A DNA stretch of 64,000 nucleotides from Bradyrhizobium sp. LHD-71 (GCF_031157255.1 NZ_JAVIFX010000015.1:62001-126000), one strand, 5' to 3'; shown: positions 51,749-62,481, numbered from the stretch's first letter. The notes: generated from the sequence alone by a model not told the origin. Numbers and translations: made by a program.

Positions 51749-52168
51749 ATGAGTAGAGCACCCGATCCGGACTGGGCCGACCTCAAGGCGCCGACGCTTG
51801 CCGACATGGAGGCGCTGGCGCATGCCGTGTTCGAGCGGCTGCCCACGACCTTCCGCAAGCTTTGCGAGGGTCTCGTTATCCGCGTCGACGACTTTGCCAC
51901 CGACGAGGTGCTGGACTCGATGGGGATCGAAAGCGAGTTCGACCTGCTCGGCCTGTTTCAGGGCGTCGGCTTGCCGTTCCAGAGCCACACCGATCCAAGC
52001 CCGATGCCGAACATGATCTGGCTCTACCGCCGACCGATCCTCGACTACTGGGCGGAGCACGACGAGACCATAGGCCATATCGTCCGCCATGTGCTGATCC
52101 ACGAAATCGGTCACCATTTCGGGCTTTCGGACGAAGATATGGAGCGGATCGAGGCCAGTGTTGCGTAG
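51749..52168 (+). CDS. zincin-like metallopeptidase (DUF1025/MMP family)
   Basis: 139 residues. A small cytoplasmic zinc-protease fold with the metal motif [18 protein letters not shown] near the C-terminus, and the family segments [20 protein letters not shown] and [18 protein letters not shown]-like residues in the middle. Conserved in alphaproteobacteria. The substrate is not established. ATG 51749; the long open frame upstream overlaps the small exported gene and is not coding. It overlaps the leuD upstream region, so co-expression is possible. Confidence 0.82.
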   Translation: MSRAPDPDWADLKAPTLADMEALAHAVFERLPTTFRKLCEGLVIRVDDFATDEVLDSMGIESEFDLLGLFQGVGLPFQSHTDPSPMPNMIWLYRRPILDYWAEHDETIGHIVRHVLIHEIGHHFGLSDEDMERIEASVA

Positions 52169-52247
52169 CACGCGGCCTCAACAGGCTTTCCCGCCGCCCG
52201 CAGCCGGGATAAACATGCCCGCAGCAAAGGACAACGGAACCCGCGTG

Positions 52248-52853
52248 ATGGACAAGTTCACCGTGCTCGAAGGCGTCGCCGCGCCGCTAAAGATCATCAA
52301 TGTCGACACCGACATGATCATCCCGAAGCAGTACCTGAAGACGATCAAGCGCACCGGCCTCGGCAAGGGCCTGTTCTCGGAACAGCGCTACAAGGACGAC
52401 GGCAGCGAGAATCCGGATTTCATCTTGAACAAGCCGGCCTATCGCAACTCCAAGGTCCTGGTCGCCGGCGACAATTTCGGCTGCGGTTCGAGCCGCGAGC
52501 ATGCGCCGTGGGCGCTGCTCGATTTCGGCATCCGCTGCGTGATCTCGACCTCATTCGGCGACATCTTCTACAACAACTGCTTCAAGAACGGCATCCTGCC
52601 GATCCGCGTCTCGCAGGAAGACCTCGACAAGCTGTTCGACGATGCAGACCGCGGCGCCAACGCCACACTGACCATCGATCTGGTGAACCAGGAAATTCGC
52701 GGCCCCGACGGCGGCAAGGTCAAATTCGACATCGACCCGCACCGCAAGCACTGCCTGCTCAATGGCCTGGACGACATCGGCCTGACGATGGAGAAGAAGA
52801 AGTCCATCGATACGTATGAGAGCAAGGCAAAAGAGTTGATGCCGTGGCTGTGA
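52248..52853 (+). CDS. leuD: 3-isopropylmalate dehydratase small subunit
   Basis: 201 residues. Starts [21 protein letters not shown], the family N-terminus; the earlier ATG 52215 would add 11 residues. Core [41 protein letters not shown] and [16 protein letters not shown]. Pairs with LeuC encoded at 8.3 kb. Separated from leuC by 42 kb and from leuB by 2.5 kb on the same strand. Confidence 0.96.
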   Translation: MDKFTVLEGVAAPLKIINVDTDMIIPKQYLKTIKRTGLGKGLFSEQRYKDDGSENPDFILNKPAYRNSKVLVAGDNFGCGSSREHAPWALLDFGIRCVISTSFGDIFYNNCFKNGILPIRVSQEDLDKLFDDADRGANATLTIDLVNQEIRGPDGGKVKFDIDPHRKHCLLNGLDDIGLTMEKKKSIDTYESKAKELMPWL

Positions 52854-52877
52854 CGGCCTAGGCCGGAGGCGCTCCCC

Positions 52878-53000
52878 GTCATTGCGAGCGAAGCGAAGCA
52901 ATCCAGTCTGAGTCTGCCGCAACCGCTGCGCTGGATTGCTTTGTCGCCTCAGGCGAGCGAAGCGACGCCGTTCTTTCGAACGGCTATGCCTCGCAATGAC
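52878..53000. repeat. dispersed palindromic repeat copy
   Basis: Begins gtcattgcgagcgaagcgaag, includes gcaatccagtctgagt and ctggattgctttgtcgcc, then an inverted unit gcgagcgaagcgacgccgtt and ends ctcgcaatgac. Convergent intergenic position between leuD and the CoA-ester lyase. Confidence 0.9.
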
Positions 53001-53012
53001 GCTGACAGGCGC

Positions 53013-53891
53013 TTACGCCGTCATCGCCTCGATCGCATCGGCAATCTCCACCGTGCGCCTGGCGATTTCCGCATGCAGCCGCTCCACCATCTGTCCCTTG
53101 ATCTGGATGGCGCCGCGGCCGTCGTTCTCAGGCTTGGCAAACTCAGCGAGAATTTCGCGCGCGGCGGCAACCTCGTCGGCCGCCGGCGTGAAAGCGGCAT
53201 TACAGGGTTCGATCTGGCTCGGATGAATGAGCGTCTTGCCGTCGAAACCCATCTCACGCGCCTGCGCGCATTCGCGCGCAAAGCCTTCGGTGTCGCTGAA
53301 GTTATTGTAGACGCCGTCGAGAATATCGAGTCCATGCGCGCGCGCGGCGAACACGCATTGCATTAGCGCGGGCACCATCGGCGCGCGGCCGGCTGTCATG
53401 CGCATCCGCGTTTCGCGGGCGATGTCGTTCGGACCAATCACCAGCCCCGCAAGCCGCATTTCGGTGTCATGCGCGGCAGCGGCGAGTTCTTCGACACGCA
53501 GCACCCCGAGCGGGGTCTCGATCATGATCCAGATGCGGATGGTGTGGTCGGCGCCGATGTCGCTCAGGCGATCGGCGATCGCCGCCAGATCCGCAACGCT
53601 TGCAATCTTCGGCACCAGGATGCCGTCCGGCCGCGCCCTCGCCGCCATCCCGATGTCATCGAGCCACCACGGCGTATCGAGCCCGTTGACGCGCACGAGC
53701 ACCTCTTTGCGCCCGAAGCCGCGGTCGGCGACCGCGGCCGCCACCTGGTCGCGCGCCACGGCCTTCGCATCGGCCGCCACCGAATCTTCCAGATCGAGGA
53801 TGATGCCGTCGGCCGGCAACGTCCTCGCCTTCTCCAGCGCACGCGCGTTGGAGCCCGGCATGAAAAGGAGGCTGCGGCGGGGACGGATCAT
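53013..53891 (-). CDS. HpcH/HpaI (CitE-like) CoA-ester lyase
   Basis: 292 residues. Starts MIRPRRSLLFMPGSNARALEKA, with DGIILDLEDSVAADAKAVAR, where the acidic residues bind Mg, LVRVNGLDTPWWLDDIG, LIMIETPLGVLRVEELAA-like residues in the middle, and KTLIHPSQIEPCNAAF late. Family members cleave citramalyl-, malyl- or citryl-CoA. Without a neighbour, the substrate cannot be chosen. ATG 53891 has AAGGA upstream. Confidence 0.9.
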   Translation of the reverse strand: MIRPRRSLLFMPGSNARALEKARTLPADGIILDLEDSVAADAKAVARDQVAAAVADRGFGRKEVLVRVNGLDTPWWLDDIGMAARARPDGILVPKIASVADLAAIADRLSDIGADHTIRIWIMIETPLGVLRVEELAAAAHDTEMRLAGLVIGPNDIARETRMRMTAGRAPMVPALMQCVFAARAHGLDILDGVYNNFSDTEGFARECAQAREMGFDGKTLIHPSQIEPCNAAFTPAADEVAAAREILAEFAKPENDGRGAIQIKGQMVERLHAEIARRTVEIADAIEAMTA

Positions 53892-53916
53892 GACCAATCC
53901 TTCGAAAATCGTTATT

Positions 53917-53992
53917 GCCGGGCTTGTCCCGGGCTTCCACGTCTTCTAGTTCATTCACATCGCAGGACGCGGATGGCCGGGTCAAGCCCGGC
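53917..53992. repeat. inverted repeat of a third dispersed family
   Basis: GCCGGGCTTGTCCCGG (53917-53932) and CCGGGTCAAGCCCGGC (53977-53992), near-perfect 16-bp arms around a 44-bp loop. It lies between the divergent CoA-ester lyase and carbonic anhydrase genes. Similar ccgggcttga-type palindromes are common in rhizobial intergenic DNA. Confidence 0.8.
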
Positions 53993-54026
53993 CGTGATCG
54001 CCAACCCAGTTCATAGTCGAGTGCTC

Positions 54027-54671
54027 ATGACCTCCTTTCCAGAGCGGCTGATCTCGGGCTACCGGACCTTCGCGACGCAGCGCCTGCCGACCGAGCAATC
54101 GCGCTATCGCGAACTGTCGGAGCGCGGACAGTCGCCGGAGGTGATGGTGATCGGCTGCTGCGATTCGCGGGTATCGCCGGAGGTGATCTTCGACGCAGAG
54201 CCCGGCGAGCTCTTCGTCGTCCGCAACGTCGCCAATCTGGTTCCGCCCTATGCGCCCGACGGCGCAGCGCATGGCGTCTCCGCGGCGCTGGAGTTCGGCG
54301 TGCAGGTTCTGCGCGTCAAGCACATCGTCGTGCTCGGCCATGCCCAGTGCGGCGGCGTGAAGGCGCTGGTGCAGGACGCCGCACCGCTGTCGCCCGGCGA
54401 TTTCATCGGTAGATGGATGTCGCTGTTGACGCCAACGATGGAAGCGACGCCGCGCGTTGCAGGCGAGGCGGAGCACGAGTTCATCACCCGCATCGAGAAG
54501 GCCGCGGTCAAGCGCAGCCTCGCCAACCTGATGACGTTTCCGTGCATCAGCATCCTGGCGGACCGTGGCTCGCTGTCGTTGCACGGCGCCTATTTCGGCG
54601 TGGCGCAGGGATCGCTATCGGTCCTGAACGAGGCGAGCGGTGACTTCGACCAGGTGAACGGCGCGGGCTAG
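54027..54671 (+). CDS. beta-class carbonic anhydrase
   Basis: 214 residues. Zinc ligands in VIGCCDSRVSPEVIF (Cys and the Asp-Arg dyad) and VLGHAQCGGVKALV (His, Cys). Interconverts CO2 and bicarbonate. Start ATG 54027 (MTSFPERLISGYRTF); the frame is open upstream but the family N-terminus starts here. It is divergent from the CoA-ester lyase across the third-family repeat. Confidence 0.96.
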   Translation: MTSFPERLISGYRTFATQRLPTEQSRYRELSERGQSPEVMVIGCCDSRVSPEVIFDAEPGELFVVRNVANLVPPYAPDGAAHGVSAALEFGVQVLRVKHIVVLGHAQCGGVKALVQDAAPLSPGDFIGRWMSLLTPTMEATPRVAGEAEHEFITRIEKAAVKRSLANLMTFPCISILADRGSLSLHGAYFGVAQGSLSVLNEASGDFDQVNGAG

Positions 54672-54718
54672 TCACTAGCCCGCACGGAGTGCGCGCGGGC
54701 CGGAAGGAAGAATGAAGA

Positions 54719-55753
54719 TTATGCTGCCTGGCGCTTCGGCCGCAGCAGCTTGCGGTTGTTCAGGCACTCGGCGATCTGGATCGCATTCAGCGCGGCGCCC
54801 TTGCGCAGGTTGTCGGACACGCACCACAGCACGAGACCGTTCTCCACCGTCGCGTCTTCACGGATACGGCTGATGTAGGTCGCGTCCTCACCGGCAGCCT
54901 CGTACGGCGTCGCGTAGCCGCCGTCCTCGTGCTTGTCGATGACGAGACAACCCGGGGCCTTGCGCAGGAGGTCACGCGCTTCATCCGGCGTGATCGGCCG
55001 CTCGAACTCGATGTTGACGGCTTCCGAGTGGCCGATGAACACGGGCACGCGCACGCAGGTCGCCGTAAGCTTGATGGCGGGATCGAGAATCTTCTTCGTC
55101 TCCGCCATCATCTTCCACTCTTCCTTCGTGTACCCGTCCTCCATGAAGACATCGATGTGAGGAATCAGGTTGAAGGCGATGCGCCGCGGAAACTTCTTCG
55201 CCTCGATCTCGCCGGTCGTGTAGACGGCCTTGGTCTGCGCGAACAGTTCGTCCATGCCTTCCTTGCCGGCGCCCGACACCGATTGATAGGTCGAGACAAC
55301 GACGCGCTTGATCTTTGCCGCATCATGCAGCGGCTTCAGCGCGACCACGAGCTGGGCCGTCGAGCAGTTCGGGTTGGCGATGATGTTCTTCTTCGTGAAG
55401 CCCGCGACCGCATCGGCGTTCACCTCCGGCACGATCAGCGGCACGTCGGCGTCATAGCGCCACGCCGACGAGTTATCGATCACCACCGCACCGGCCGCGG
55501 CGATCTTCGGCGACCATGCCTTGGACCCGGCGCCACCTGCCGACATCAGGCAGATGTCGATGTCGGAGAAATCGTAATTGTCGATCGCTTTGACCTTGAG
55601 CGTTTTGTCGCCGAAGGACACGTCCGTGCCCTGGCTCCGGCGGGATGCAATTGCCACGACCTCGTCCGCCGGAAACCGGCGTTCGGCCAGGATATCGAGC
55701 ATTTCCCGGCCCACATTGCCGGTCGCTCCGACCACTGCGACCTTGTAACCCAT
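54719..55753 (-). CDS. asd: aspartate-semialdehyde dehydrogenase
   Basis: 344 residues. NADP fold MGYKVAVVGATGNVGREML; active-site Cys in IIANPNCSTAQLVVALKPL; substrate Arg/His in VFIGHSEAVNIEFERPI and the segment KEEWKMMAETKKIL. Makes aspartate semialdehyde for lysine, threonine and methionine and for the dapF pathway. Start ATG 55753; the upstream frame to 55846 is non-coding. The 268-bp gap to 56022 shows no further feature. Confidence 0.97.
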   Translation of the reverse strand: MGYKVAVVGATGNVGREMLDILAERRFPADEVVAIASRRSQGTDVSFGDKTLKVKAIDNYDFSDIDICLMSAGGAGSKAWSPKIAAAGAVVIDNSSAWRYDADVPLIVPEVNADAVAGFTKKNIIANPNCSTAQLVVALKPLHDAAKIKRVVVSTYQSVSGAGKEGMDELFAQTKAVYTTGEIEAKKFPRRIAFNLIPHIDVFMEDGYTKEEWKMMAETKKILDPAIKLTATCVRVPVFIGHSEAVNIEFERPITPDEARDLLRKAPGCLVIDKHEDGGYATPYEAAGEDATYISRIREDATVENGLVLWCVSDNLRKGAALNAIQIAECLNNRKLLRPKRQAA

Positions 55754-56021
55754 CGTTGACTCTCCGGACGAAAATCCCTTTGCCGGCCACGGAGGGGCCC
55801 AGCCAAAAGCGTGCGTGCTTCTATGCGAGAACCCGGCGCAAGACAACGCCGGCGCTCGTCGCGACGCTCCGTAGACGTGAGTTGTTACCGCTTCGAGCCG
55901 AATGCAACTTTAAGCCGTTCACGTCATTATGTTTCAAGGTGTGGCCCGAATGACCTTGTGGCGTTGGGAGAGCACCTTGTATGGTGCCCGACGATTAGGG
56001 CTAATCCCTTGAGAGGATAAG

Positions 56022-56396
56022 ATGAATTCGAGAATCGTGGCCACCGGCTTGAGACTTGCCGGCCTCGGGCTTGCGGCGATGTTGCTCACCATTAGCGTCG
56101 GCACGAGCCCGGCCGACGCCCAGAGCCGGAACAGCGTTCTCACCCGTAACCAGGTATCGCCCAACGTTTCCTTCCAGCAAGGTCCGCGCACCCGCATCTA
56201 CGTCACCAAGCGCAGCTGGCTCGACGCCGGGACCGAGGTGTTGCCAGGCGAACGCAAGTACACCGACTACGCAATTCCGCCGGCCTATACCCAGACCACG
56301 ATCGACCAGCTCACCGGCCGGCCCTGGACGCGCCAGCCGTTGATCGATCCCTGGGATCTGCCCGGCTATCCGAAGAGCGGCTTTGGCGGCTACTGA
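56022..56396 (+). CDS. small exported conserved-looking protein
   Basis: 124 residues. Signal peptide ends near residue 34 (PADAQ). Mature part: LTRNQVSPNVSFQQGPRTRI, YVTKRSWLDAGTEVLPGERK, YTDYAIPPAYTQTTIDQLT and a Pro/Gly/Trp-rich tail. The composition suggests a compact beta-rich envelope protein. It is close to conserved hypotheticals I know from this lineage; function unknown. ATG 56022 with gagagg upstream. Confidence 0.75.
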   Translation: MNSRIVATGLRLAGLGLAAMLLTISVGTSPADAQSRNSVLTRNQVSPNVSFQQGPRTRIYVTKRSWLDAGTEVLPGERKYTDYAIPPAYTQTTIDQLTGRPWTRQPLIDPWDLPGYPKSGFGGY

Positions 56397-56432
56397 GCGT
56401 AAGCCACTGCTTTGGCGTTTTGACAGAGCGGT

Positions 56433-56813
56433 TCACGCCTGCGCTTGCGAGGACGCAAGCTGGCGCGGGTCATAGAAGAACCGCTCCTCGACCAGCTCCT
56501 CTCCGCGCCAAGTCTGCAGCGCAAGCTCCTCCATCACCCGCACCGGCCCATTCTCTGGCGTGAACTCGAAACGCCAATGAAGAACGGAGGTGTCGCCGTC
56601 CACGAGGATGGGACTGAGTCGCGTGGTCTTCACCGACTTGTACGACGCCAGCACCTTGCGCTCCTTGGCGATCAGCACGTCCTTGCCGACGGTGGGTGGC
56701 GCCAGGTTCTCACGGGTCGAGGCGTCCGGCGCGTAGTATCGCTCGATCGCGCCGACGTGGTCATTCGATTCCACTGTAATAACAAAGGCTTCGATCGTCT
56801 CCCGGCTTGGCAT
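56433..56813 (-). CDS. SnoaL/NTF2-like protein
   Basis: 126 residues. Cone-shaped NTF2 fold pattern: TIEAFVITVESNDHVGAIER, YYAPDASTRENLAPPTVGKD, VDGDTSVLHWRFEFTPENGP and EELVEERFFYDP. Members are isomerases, dehydratases or ligand binders. Divergent from the TetR gene, with the operators between; it is the likely target. Start ATG 56813. Confidence 0.85.
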   Translation of the reverse strand: MPSRETIEAFVITVESNDHVGAIERYYAPDASTRENLAPPTVGKDVLIAKERKVLASYKSVKTTRLSPILVDGDTSVLHWRFEFTPENGPVRVMEELALQTWRGEELVEERFFYDPRQLASSQAQA

Positions 56814-56833
56814 GGCGGCCCTCCTTAAATTAC

Positions 56834-56869
56834 CGACTGACAGTCGATATTTATCCGACTAGCGGTCGG
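56834..56869. promoter_or_regulatory. two TetR-type operator dyads between divergent genes
   Basis: CGACTGACAGTCG (56834-56846), a perfect palindrome about a central A, and CCGACTAGCGGTCGG (56855-56869), 5-bp arms CCGAC/GTCGG with a 5-bp centre. The centres are 22 bp apart (two helical turns), suggesting paired dimers. They sit between the SnoaL-like and TetR starts. Confidence 0.65.
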
Positions 56870-56894
56870 TAAGTCAATTCGATACAAGCCCCGG

Positions 56895-57482
56895 ATGGCG
56901 ACACAGGCGGATCGGCGAGCCGCGACGCAGGCAGCGATTCTGAAAGCGGCCCGCGCACTGTTTGGTAACGGCGGCTTTCAGGCAACGACGATGGATGACA
57001 TCGCGGCGGCTGCGCGCGTCGCGAAGGGAGCGGTCTATCATCACTTCAAAACTAAGGAGGCTGTCTTCGAAGCGGTGTTCGAGGAGGCCTCGCGCGATCT
57101 CGTCGCGGAAATCGACAGCTTGCTGCGCGCGGAAAAGGACGTGCTGACGCGGATCGCGATCGGGACGCAGCACTATCTCGCCGCTTGCGCGAAAGGGCCG
57201 ACCGGCCAGATCATTCTGCGCGATGGCCCGGCCGTGCTCGGCTGGGAGCGCTGGCGTGCGATCGACGCGCAGCATTTCGGTGGCAAGATCCCGCGCGCTC
57301 TCGAAGCAGCGATGGAGCGGGGCCTGATCGCCCGCCAGCCGGTGCAGCCGCTGGCGCGGCTCCTGCTCGGGGCGATGACGGAAGCAGCGGTTGCGTGCGC
57401 GGGCGCCGCCGACATCAGTGAAGCCGGCGCCGGCTATTCACGCGCGTTCAGCTCGCTGCTCGAGGCGATGCGGGTGAAGTGA
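56895..57482 (+). CDS. TetR/AcrR-family regulator
   Basis: 195 residues. HTH segment DRRAATQAAILKAARALFGN, GGFQATTMDDIAAAARVAKG and AVYHHFKTKEAVFEAVFEEA. The C-terminal ligand domain is helical and variable. Divergent with the SnoaL-like gene and its own operators, so autoregulation and control of that gene are likely. Ligand unknown. ATG 56895. Confidence 0.94.
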   Translation: MATQADRRAATQAAILKAARALFGNGGFQATTMDDIAAAARVAKGAVYHHFKTKEAVFEAVFEEASRDLVAEIDSLLRAEKDVLTRIAIGTQHYLAACAKGPTGQIILRDGPAVLGWERWRAIDAQHFGGKIPRALEAAMERGLIARQPVQPLARLLLGAMTEAAVACAGAADISEAGAGYSRAFSSLLEAMRVK

Positions 57483-57491
57483 CTCTGCGGG

Positions 57492-58724
<1,233 letters not shown>

Positions 58725-58869
58725 GGAAACCTTAGGGGTTTGCGCCGCGCCTCGCGCGGCCCTTGGAACTCGAAAATGCTCTACAGGCACAACGCCTTCG
58801 CGCGCAAGCCGCATTGCGCCCACCGGCAGCACCGCGTCTGTCCTTGGGCGGCCGACGACAGCCGGCCAT

Positions 58870-60390
58870 CTACCTGGCGCATGGGCCAAGCGGCATGATG
58901 GGCCCGGCGGAGGCGCCCCGCCCTCCAAGCAGAAAAGCCCGGTAGACGCGCTGCGACGTCGGCCCGCTGCGGACGGTAAAATCACCCAGCGGCTTCACGT
59001 CCGGGAACTCGCGGACCAGACGCGCTTCGAATGGACATCCGGTGACGTACAGGATGGGCTCGGACGCGGTTCCCGTCAGCGGATGGCTCATGTCGAACTG
59101 GTTGTCGGGATTGTCGCCCACCGGCCATGAGCGGACCGGCTGCGGCGCATCGCGCAGATAGTAGACGAGCGATGCAAGCTCGTGCCGGCCGTCGGCAGCC
59201 ACTGTTTTCGCACCCACGTCGCGCGCCTGTCGTTGCACGGCTTCGCCGAGCCCGCGCCAGCCGAGCGTCCGGCGGTAAAGATCACCTTTCTCGCCAAGGC
59301 CGGGGATCGCGGCCTGATAGGCGACGACGTCACCTGCCAGCAGCGCGACTTGCGCGACGAGGCCTATGGCGAGCGTCACGCCGAGCAGACGCATCCGGCC
59401 CTGCCTGATCCAGATAGCGACGACGACGATGGTCGCAGAAACGAACGCTGCGGCGGCCCAGTTCGCGTTGACGTTCCGCAAAAAACCCAGCGCCGTGATT
59501 GCAGCCAGTGGCGGAATCGCGAACGCCAGCATCAGCCTGTCCTCGCGCGTCACCATGTCGCTGCGAAAGCGCACGAGGGCAACAAGGAAGCCGCCGAACA
59601 GCAGCGGACCGACCACGCCGAACTGCGTTCCGATGAATTCAAGCGCGCCGAGTGGCGAAAGCCTGAAGCCGGAGCCCTGGATGTTGTCACCCGTGTGCTT
59701 CAGGGTGACAAAGCCATTCAGCATGTTCCAGAGCACGTTCGGCGACAGGATCAAGAGTGCCAGCGCCAGCGCAACCCAGGTCTGCCGCCGTCCAAGGACG
59801 TCGCGTGAGGCGCGATCAAACAGCGCAGCGATGGCGACACCGGCCAGGAAATAGGCCATGGCGTATTTTGCCAGCATGCCGACACCGACGGCCGCGCCGA
59901 GAATCACCGCCCACCGCCGGTCCGGCCCGCGCAACAGCTTTACCCAGGCCAGTAGCGCCAGGGACCAGCAGAACAGCAGCGGCACGTCGGTCGAGATGAT
60001 GCGGCTGGAAAACACCACGCCCGGCAGCAACGTGAAGATCAGCGCCGACCAGAACCCGGTGCGCGCATCATAGAGCGTCTCAGCGATTGCATAGACCAAC
60101 AGCGACGTGCCGAAATAAAGAATCGGACTCGCCGAACGCACGCACGATTCAGCGTCGCCGCAGACCGAGCTGGACCCGGCGATGATCCACGCCAGCAGCG
60201 GTGGCTTGGAAAAGTAACCGAACGCAAGATCGCGGGACCAGGACCAGTACTGCGATTCGTCAAAGAACAGATCGACGACGGAGTAATGCAGGCCGATCGT
60301 CCGAATGACCGTCAGTCCGCCGAGCAATAAGGCTGCAAGCGCGAGACTTGGCGCGAACGTTCGGTTCGATGCGGAAGCCGCGAGGGTCAT
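58870..60390 (-). CDS. GT39-type membrane glycosyltransferase (ArnT/PMT-like)
   Basis: 506 residues, about ten membrane helices. The N-terminal periplasmic loop carries the acid motif [31 protein letters not shown], which contains the conserved DE of GT83/GT39 transferases using undecaprenyl- or dolichyl-linked sugars, then [18 protein letters not shown] and [13 protein letters not shown]. Family members decorate lipid A or proteins. The next gene upstream is a PAP2 phosphatase, 30 bp away, so lipid modification is plausible. Confidence 0.85.
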   Translation of the reverse strand: MTLAASASNRTFAPSLALAALLLGGLTVIRTIGLHYSVVDLFFDESQYWSWSRDLAFGYFSKPPLLAWIIAGSSSVCGDAESCVRSASPILYFGTSLLVYAIAETLYDARTGFWSALIFTLLPGVVFSSRIISTDVPLLFCWSLALLAWVKLLRGPDRRWAVILGAAVGVGMLAKYAMAYFLAGVAIAALFDRASRDVLGRRQTWVALALALLILSPNVLWNMLNGFVTLKHTGDNIQGSGFRLSPLGALEFIGTQFGVVGPLLFGGFLVALVRFRSDMVTREDRLMLAFAIPPLAAITALGFLRNVNANWAAAAFVSATIVVVAIWIRQGRMRLLGVTLAIGLVAQVALLAGDVVAYQAAIPGLGEKGDLYRRTLGWRGLGEAVQRQARDVGAKTVAADGRHELASLVYYLRDAPQPVRSWPVGDNPDNQFDMSHPLTGTASEPILYVTGCPFEARLVREFPDVKPLGDFTVRSGPTSQRVYRAFLLGGRGASAGPIMPLGPCAR

Positions 60391-60419
60391 TTCTCCGTCA
60401 TGGCCTCATCATCAAGCCA

Positions 60420-61232
60420 TCACGACATCCGCTGTTCCGCCTGAACGGCAGATGTTGCACTGGAAGCTCGCGGTGCCGGTTCCCGGCCCAGCAGCCTTTG
60501 GATGAACGCGTAACCCGGCCATGCCACCCACGCCAGCACCGCCTCTACGCGCTCGTCTGTCGTGCGCGTGGACGGCCAGCGATACAACAGGCCGTGCACC
60601 AGCCAGATCAGCAGGAACGTCACGAGACCGGCAACGAGCACGTCGCTGACGAAATGGCCGCCGAAAGCCACGCGCAAGCCGCCGGTGGCGAGACCGAACA
60701 CCGTAGCGCCGAGATATGCGAGCGGCCGCCAGGCCGGCGGCGCGAGCGAGGCCGGCGCATAGGTCCAGAATGCGGTCGACGCCTCGCCCGAGAAGAACGA
60801 GCAGTTCTTCGGGCACTCGCCGCCCGGTTGCCACCAGTGCTTGAACTGCCACTGACCATTGAACTCGACGACAGACGCGGGCCTCGGCCGGCCCCACGTG
60901 CTCTTGAAAGTCAGATTGGTGACGATGCCGGCCGTCAGCACCATCGTGATCACGAAATATGCGACGGTGCGACCGCGCAACAACATCGGCTTGTCCGGCC
61001 GCACAAGCTTGACGGCAAGCGCCACCAGCGCCGGCATGCAGATCGCCCATGCGATGATCATCGCTGTTTCGCGCGCAATCAGCGCGACGAGATGTGATCG
61101 CAGCGGAAACGTCCGTGTCACGGCATCGTAGAATACCCCGCCGATCTGCAGGTCGAGTTCCGGAAAGATCAGGTACAGAACGACGAAAGCCAGCGACAAC
61201 GACAGTGCAATGAAGAGTCCTGCGCGATTCAT
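60420..61232 (-). CDS. PAP2-superfamily membrane phosphatase (LpxE/LpxF-like)
   Basis: 270 residues, five to six membrane segments. Catalytic motifs: KSTWGRPRP (residues 110-118), FFSGEASTAFW (Ser148, Gly149, then Glu150 where the canonical PSGH has His), and LRVAFGGHFVSDV (Arg187, His193, Asp197). Family members remove phosphate from lipid A or undecaprenyl pyrophosphate. It precedes the GT39 gene on the same strand with 30 bp between, so the pair may remodel an envelope lipid. The Glu variant may alter specificity. Confidence 0.85.
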   Translation of the reverse strand: MNRAGLFIALSLSLAFVVLYLIFPELDLQIGGVFYDAVTRTFPLRSHLVALIARETAMIIAWAICMPALVALAVKLVRPDKPMLLRGRTVAYFVITMVLTAGIVTNLTFKSTWGRPRPASVVEFNGQWQFKHWWQPGGECPKNCSFFSGEASTAFWTYAPASLAPPAWRPLAYLGATVFGLATGGLRVAFGGHFVSDVLVAGLVTFLLIWLVHGLLYRWPSTRTTDERVEAVLAWVAWPGYAFIQRLLGREPAPRASSATSAVQAEQRMS

Positions 61233-61346
61233 GGTTGTCGGTCTAGCCGACCTCGCCCGCGGTGGAAAGAGCGCAGAACGTCACGAAATCGTCGTTATGC
61301 GAGACGGTGGTATGTATGCTGGCAACATCAAGCTAACCGGGCAGGG

Positions 61347-61958
61347 ATGGCTGTAATGTCAGGGGCAACGCTGGATTTCTGGTTCGATTTCGCTTCGACC
61401 TATTCTTATGTGACCGCGATGCGCATTGCGCCCGCGGCCGAGCGGGCAGACGTCGCTGTCCGATGGCGGCCGTTCCTGCTGGGGCCGATCTTTCAGGCAC
61501 AAGGTCTCGACAACTCGCCATTCAACCTGTTTCAGGCGAAAGGCCGCTACATGTGGCGCGACATGGAGCGACTGTGCAGCGATATCGGCACACCGTTCCG
61601 CAAACCCGACCCTTTCCCGCAGGCGAGCCTGCTCGCCGCGCGGGTTGCGCTGGTCGGGTTGGATCAGGGCTGGGGCGAGGATTTCAGCCGTGGCGTGTTT
61701 CGTGCAGAGTTCGCCGAAGGGTTTGACATCGGCAAACCTGAGACGCTCGCCACTGTGCTCAAAAGTCTCGGAGTTGCTCCCGCGGAAATCTTCGACCAAG
61801 CGCAATCCGACGAAACAAAGATGCGACTGCGCGCACAGACCGACGCTGCGGCGGCGCGAAATATCTTCGGTGCGCCAACCTTCTCGACCGCAGGCGAGGA
61901 AATCTTCTGGGGCAATGACCGGCTCGAGCAGGCGCTCGCCTGGGCACGGCGTGAGTAA
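61347..61958 (+). CDS. DsbA-family 2-hydroxychromene-2-carboxylate isomerase-like protein
   Basis: 203 residues. Thioredoxin-like HCCA isomerase pattern: DFWFDFASTYSYVTAMRIAP, with Ser instead of CxxC, WRPFLLGPIFQAQGL, FPQASLLAARVAL and FGAPTFSTAGEEIFWGNDRL. These are glutathione-dependent isomerases of aromatic degradation. No other aromatic-degradation gene is nearby, so the substrate is uncertain. Start ATG 61347 or 61356. Confidence 0.9.
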   Translation: MAVMSGATLDFWFDFASTYSYVTAMRIAPAAERADVAVRWRPFLLGPIFQAQGLDNSPFNLFQAKGRYMWRDMERLCSDIGTPFRKPDPFPQASLLAARVALVGLDQGWGEDFSRGVFRAEFAEGFDIGKPETLATVLKSLGVAPAEIFDQAQSDETKMRLRAQTDAAAARNIFGAPTFSTAGEEIFWGNDRLEQALAWARRE

Positions 61959-61978
61959 ATGCCGGCTACAATTTCACG

Positions 61979-62004
61979 GTCGTCCCTGCTTTCGCCGGGA
62001 TGAC
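61979..62004. repeat. short inverted repeat of a fourth dispersed family
   Basis: GTCGTCCC (61979-61986) and GGGATGAC (61997-62004) with one mismatch, around tgctttcgcc. It resembles the gtcgtccc..gaaagcgggg palindromes common in rhizobial intergenic regions and lies between convergent genes. Confidence 0.6.
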
Positions 62005-62030
62005 ATAATTGCCGGTTTTGCAGGAACAAC

Positions 62031-62465
62031 CTATTCCCGCCACGCACCGGCACGCCGGCCGGCAATGAACCAGTAGACGAGCCCCGCGACGACGCCCGCA
62101 CCGATCATCACCTCGAGTTCGCGCCGATCGACGCCGACGAAGGTCATGGCCGAAGGATCGAACTGCGTGAATGCGAGGTAGACGCCCAGGCCGAACAACG
62201 CGCCACCCAAAGCGTAGAAGACGATGCTGCGGATCGAGAAGGCTTCCGTCACAAGCGCCATGACGGCCGCCGGTAACAGCGCAAAGCCGGAGACAAAGAT
62301 GAAGCCGAAGCCGGCCATCACTGCAACCGCATCACGATCCGCCGGACCAAGATCGAGCCTGCTCCATTCCGGATACATCACCGAAGCGACCACGACCAAT
62401 CCCGCCGCAAAGCTCGCGACAACGAACGCAAACAGAATGACGATCAGCCGCCAGAGCAAAGTCAT
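62031..62465 (-). CDS. small four-helix membrane protein of unknown function
   Basis: 144 residues with hydrophobic segments at about 5-30, 47-70, 79-98 and 119-135; the C-terminus is basic (AGRRAGAWRE). No signature motif: TFVGVDRRELEVMIGAGVVA before the last helix. Start ATG 62465 (MTLLWRLIVILFAF). It lies between a DsbA-like gene and rlmN; the order is not informative. Confidence 0.75.
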   Translation of the reverse strand: MTLLWRLIVILFAFVVASFAAGLVVVASVMYPEWSRLDLGPADRDAVAVMAGFGFIFVSGFALLPAAVMALVTEAFSIRSIVFYALGGALFGLGVYLAFTQFDPSAMTFVGVDRRELEVMIGAGVVAGLVYWFIAGRRAGAWRE

Positions 62466-62481
62466 CGTACGCGCCTCTCGT

